Assembly (NCBI GenBank): GCA_002633025.1
Contig: NMRB01000190.1
Location: 380,100 to 444,099 of the forward strand
Length of the DNA stretch: 64,000 nt
Direction: 5' to 3'
Source: Notospermus geniculatus
Lineage: Eukaryota > Nemertea > Pilidiophora > Heteronemertea > Lineidae
This document shows, piece after piece, positions 62,999-64,000 of this stretch. Numbering within the stretch: position 1 is the first letter of the stretch; every line of letters begins with the position of its first letter. A program made the translations under genes and the position numbers. The notes beneath the pieces were generated by a model. The model saw only the letters and a program-made list of their open reading frames with translations, did no database searches and was not told the DNA's origin.

Positions 62999-64000
62999 TT
63001 TATTTGTGACCCATTGACGACGACGACGTCTCACCCCGGGGGGGGGGGNNNNNCGGGGGGGGGGGGGGGGGGGGAGATCAGATTCCAATAAAAAAAGAAG
63101 GATAAACGCTTCCTTTGAAAGAAAAGAAGATGCCTAAAGTATTGAGACGAAACCGATCGAAGGCGTTTCCTTGAAGTCCATAACCCTGCAGAGATTTTAC
63201 TTGTACTAATGCTAGCTCTGTGCTTTTGGCAGTTCAGCGACGCCCACTTGGCGGCCAACGTGGAGTGGAACACGCGCCGAGAAAACCAAGATACAAGTTT
63301 TAGCAGGAAGTTGTGGTGTTTCCCGGGTATGGCAGGTCATGGAGTTTATAGCCAGGCAGGCTATAAACATAGCTCATGAGGTTTATTTCCAATCATCGAT
63401 GAGCGTGATCACCATTAAAGTGATGTCCAGCTTCATCGAGACCCGGAGGGAGTGGCGATAAAAACAGGAACGGCAATCGGTGCAGGTGCGAAAGCGTCGA
63501 TTGTAAAACCCAAGAGAAATGACAACAATAGCCGACTGAGTTTGCAGTTCAGTGCTTTCTGAGGATCTGTAATGAAATAACCCTGCCCGGGTCATTCAAT
63601 TTTAGAAAAGCAACAGAAATATTAGATTTGGTGCCGATTGTGACCTCTCGGTGGGCCGGGGGCGCGTGCCATGCGATGAATGGGTTTTAGTCCTACCCAG
63701 CTGCTTCTAAGACCAGCGGAAGAATAGGGACATCTTCGGATGATCGCAGACCGACCGGCATTCCAGAACGGCCTCGTCTCGGCTCGCTTTCTCTATCACA
63801 CAAAGACCTCATGCAATTATTTAGAGCTTTCGATTTGAAATTCTTTAGAGAACCGTTTTTGTAGGCGCCAAATTAGACAGTTGTTAAAATCTCATTATTT
63901 ATCAGCGGCGACCAGGGAAATGTCGGCGATGGTATGTGATCATTTATGATGATGTCGATGATTGTATGTTTACAAACAGATAATGCCATACCCTTGACGT

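Larger units (their letters stand above)
51154..64000. other. Gene-poor stretch upstream of the SERTA gene
   Basis: No domain-bearing exon or RNA gene was recognised. This is the 5' side of the minus-strand SERTA gene, so it may hold its first exon, intron and promoter; I cannot place them. Open frames of 175 codons (minus, 60902-61429) and 160 codons (plus, 61563-62045) show no family resemblance. Poly-G runs flank a five-base N gap at 63049-63053, and a single N lies at 60127. Confidence 0.45.

Overview
The window looks like nuclear DNA of a marine bilaterian animal. Reasons: split genes with GT-AG introns; secreted modular domains (apple/PAN-like, C-type lectin, MAM, CCP/sushi, ShKT); a SERTA-domain protein; many short inverted-repeat transposons; and frequent TACATGTA and TAGGCCTA words, which are common in echinoderm, hemichordate, amphioxus and lophotrochozoan assemblies. 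I cannot name the species. It is an assembled contig: there is an N-run at about 44997-45162 and single or short Ns at 33481, 43723, 60127 and 63049-63053.

Left part (1-20.9 kb). A degenerate 39-bp repeat sits at the left edge and a 1.32-kb head-to-tail duplication follows (1605-4243). Next comes a cluster of plus-strand genes that join an apple/PAN-like head to a C-type lectin-like domain (CTLD). Two copies look intact (5826-7083 and 8119-9191). Both lie in a 4.3-kb segment (6066-10385) that recurs in the same direction at 16624-20854. In the second segment one gene has lost most of exon 1 at the breakpoint and the other has an 11-bp frameshifting deletion in exon 1, so both look like pseudogenes although exons 2 and 3 are intact. 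Between the segments, on the minus strand, are the 3' exons of a MAM-CCP protein (12251-14038) and a small cysteine-rich ShKT reading frame (11405-11587). A 98-bp satellite (14192-15785) is split by two TTAA-flanked inverted-repeat elements.

Middle (20.9-50.2 kb). I see no gene I can support. The region holds members of several miniature transposon families: a GACGTC-rich family with seven copies in the window, a 286-bp foldback element with a 10-bp target duplication, and other hairpins. It also holds minisatellites and a 0.67-kb near-identical repeat joined by one N, which is probably an assembly artefact.

Right part (50.2-64 kb). A minus-strand terminal exon encodes a SERTA-domain protein, most like SERTAD4. 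Everything to its right is gene-poor and may be its intron and upstream region.

In functional terms the window joins a secreted-lectin cluster under rapid birth and death, a neighbouring secreted MAM-CCP and ShKT gene or genes, and one nuclear regulator. Nothing in the sequence links these into one pathway.
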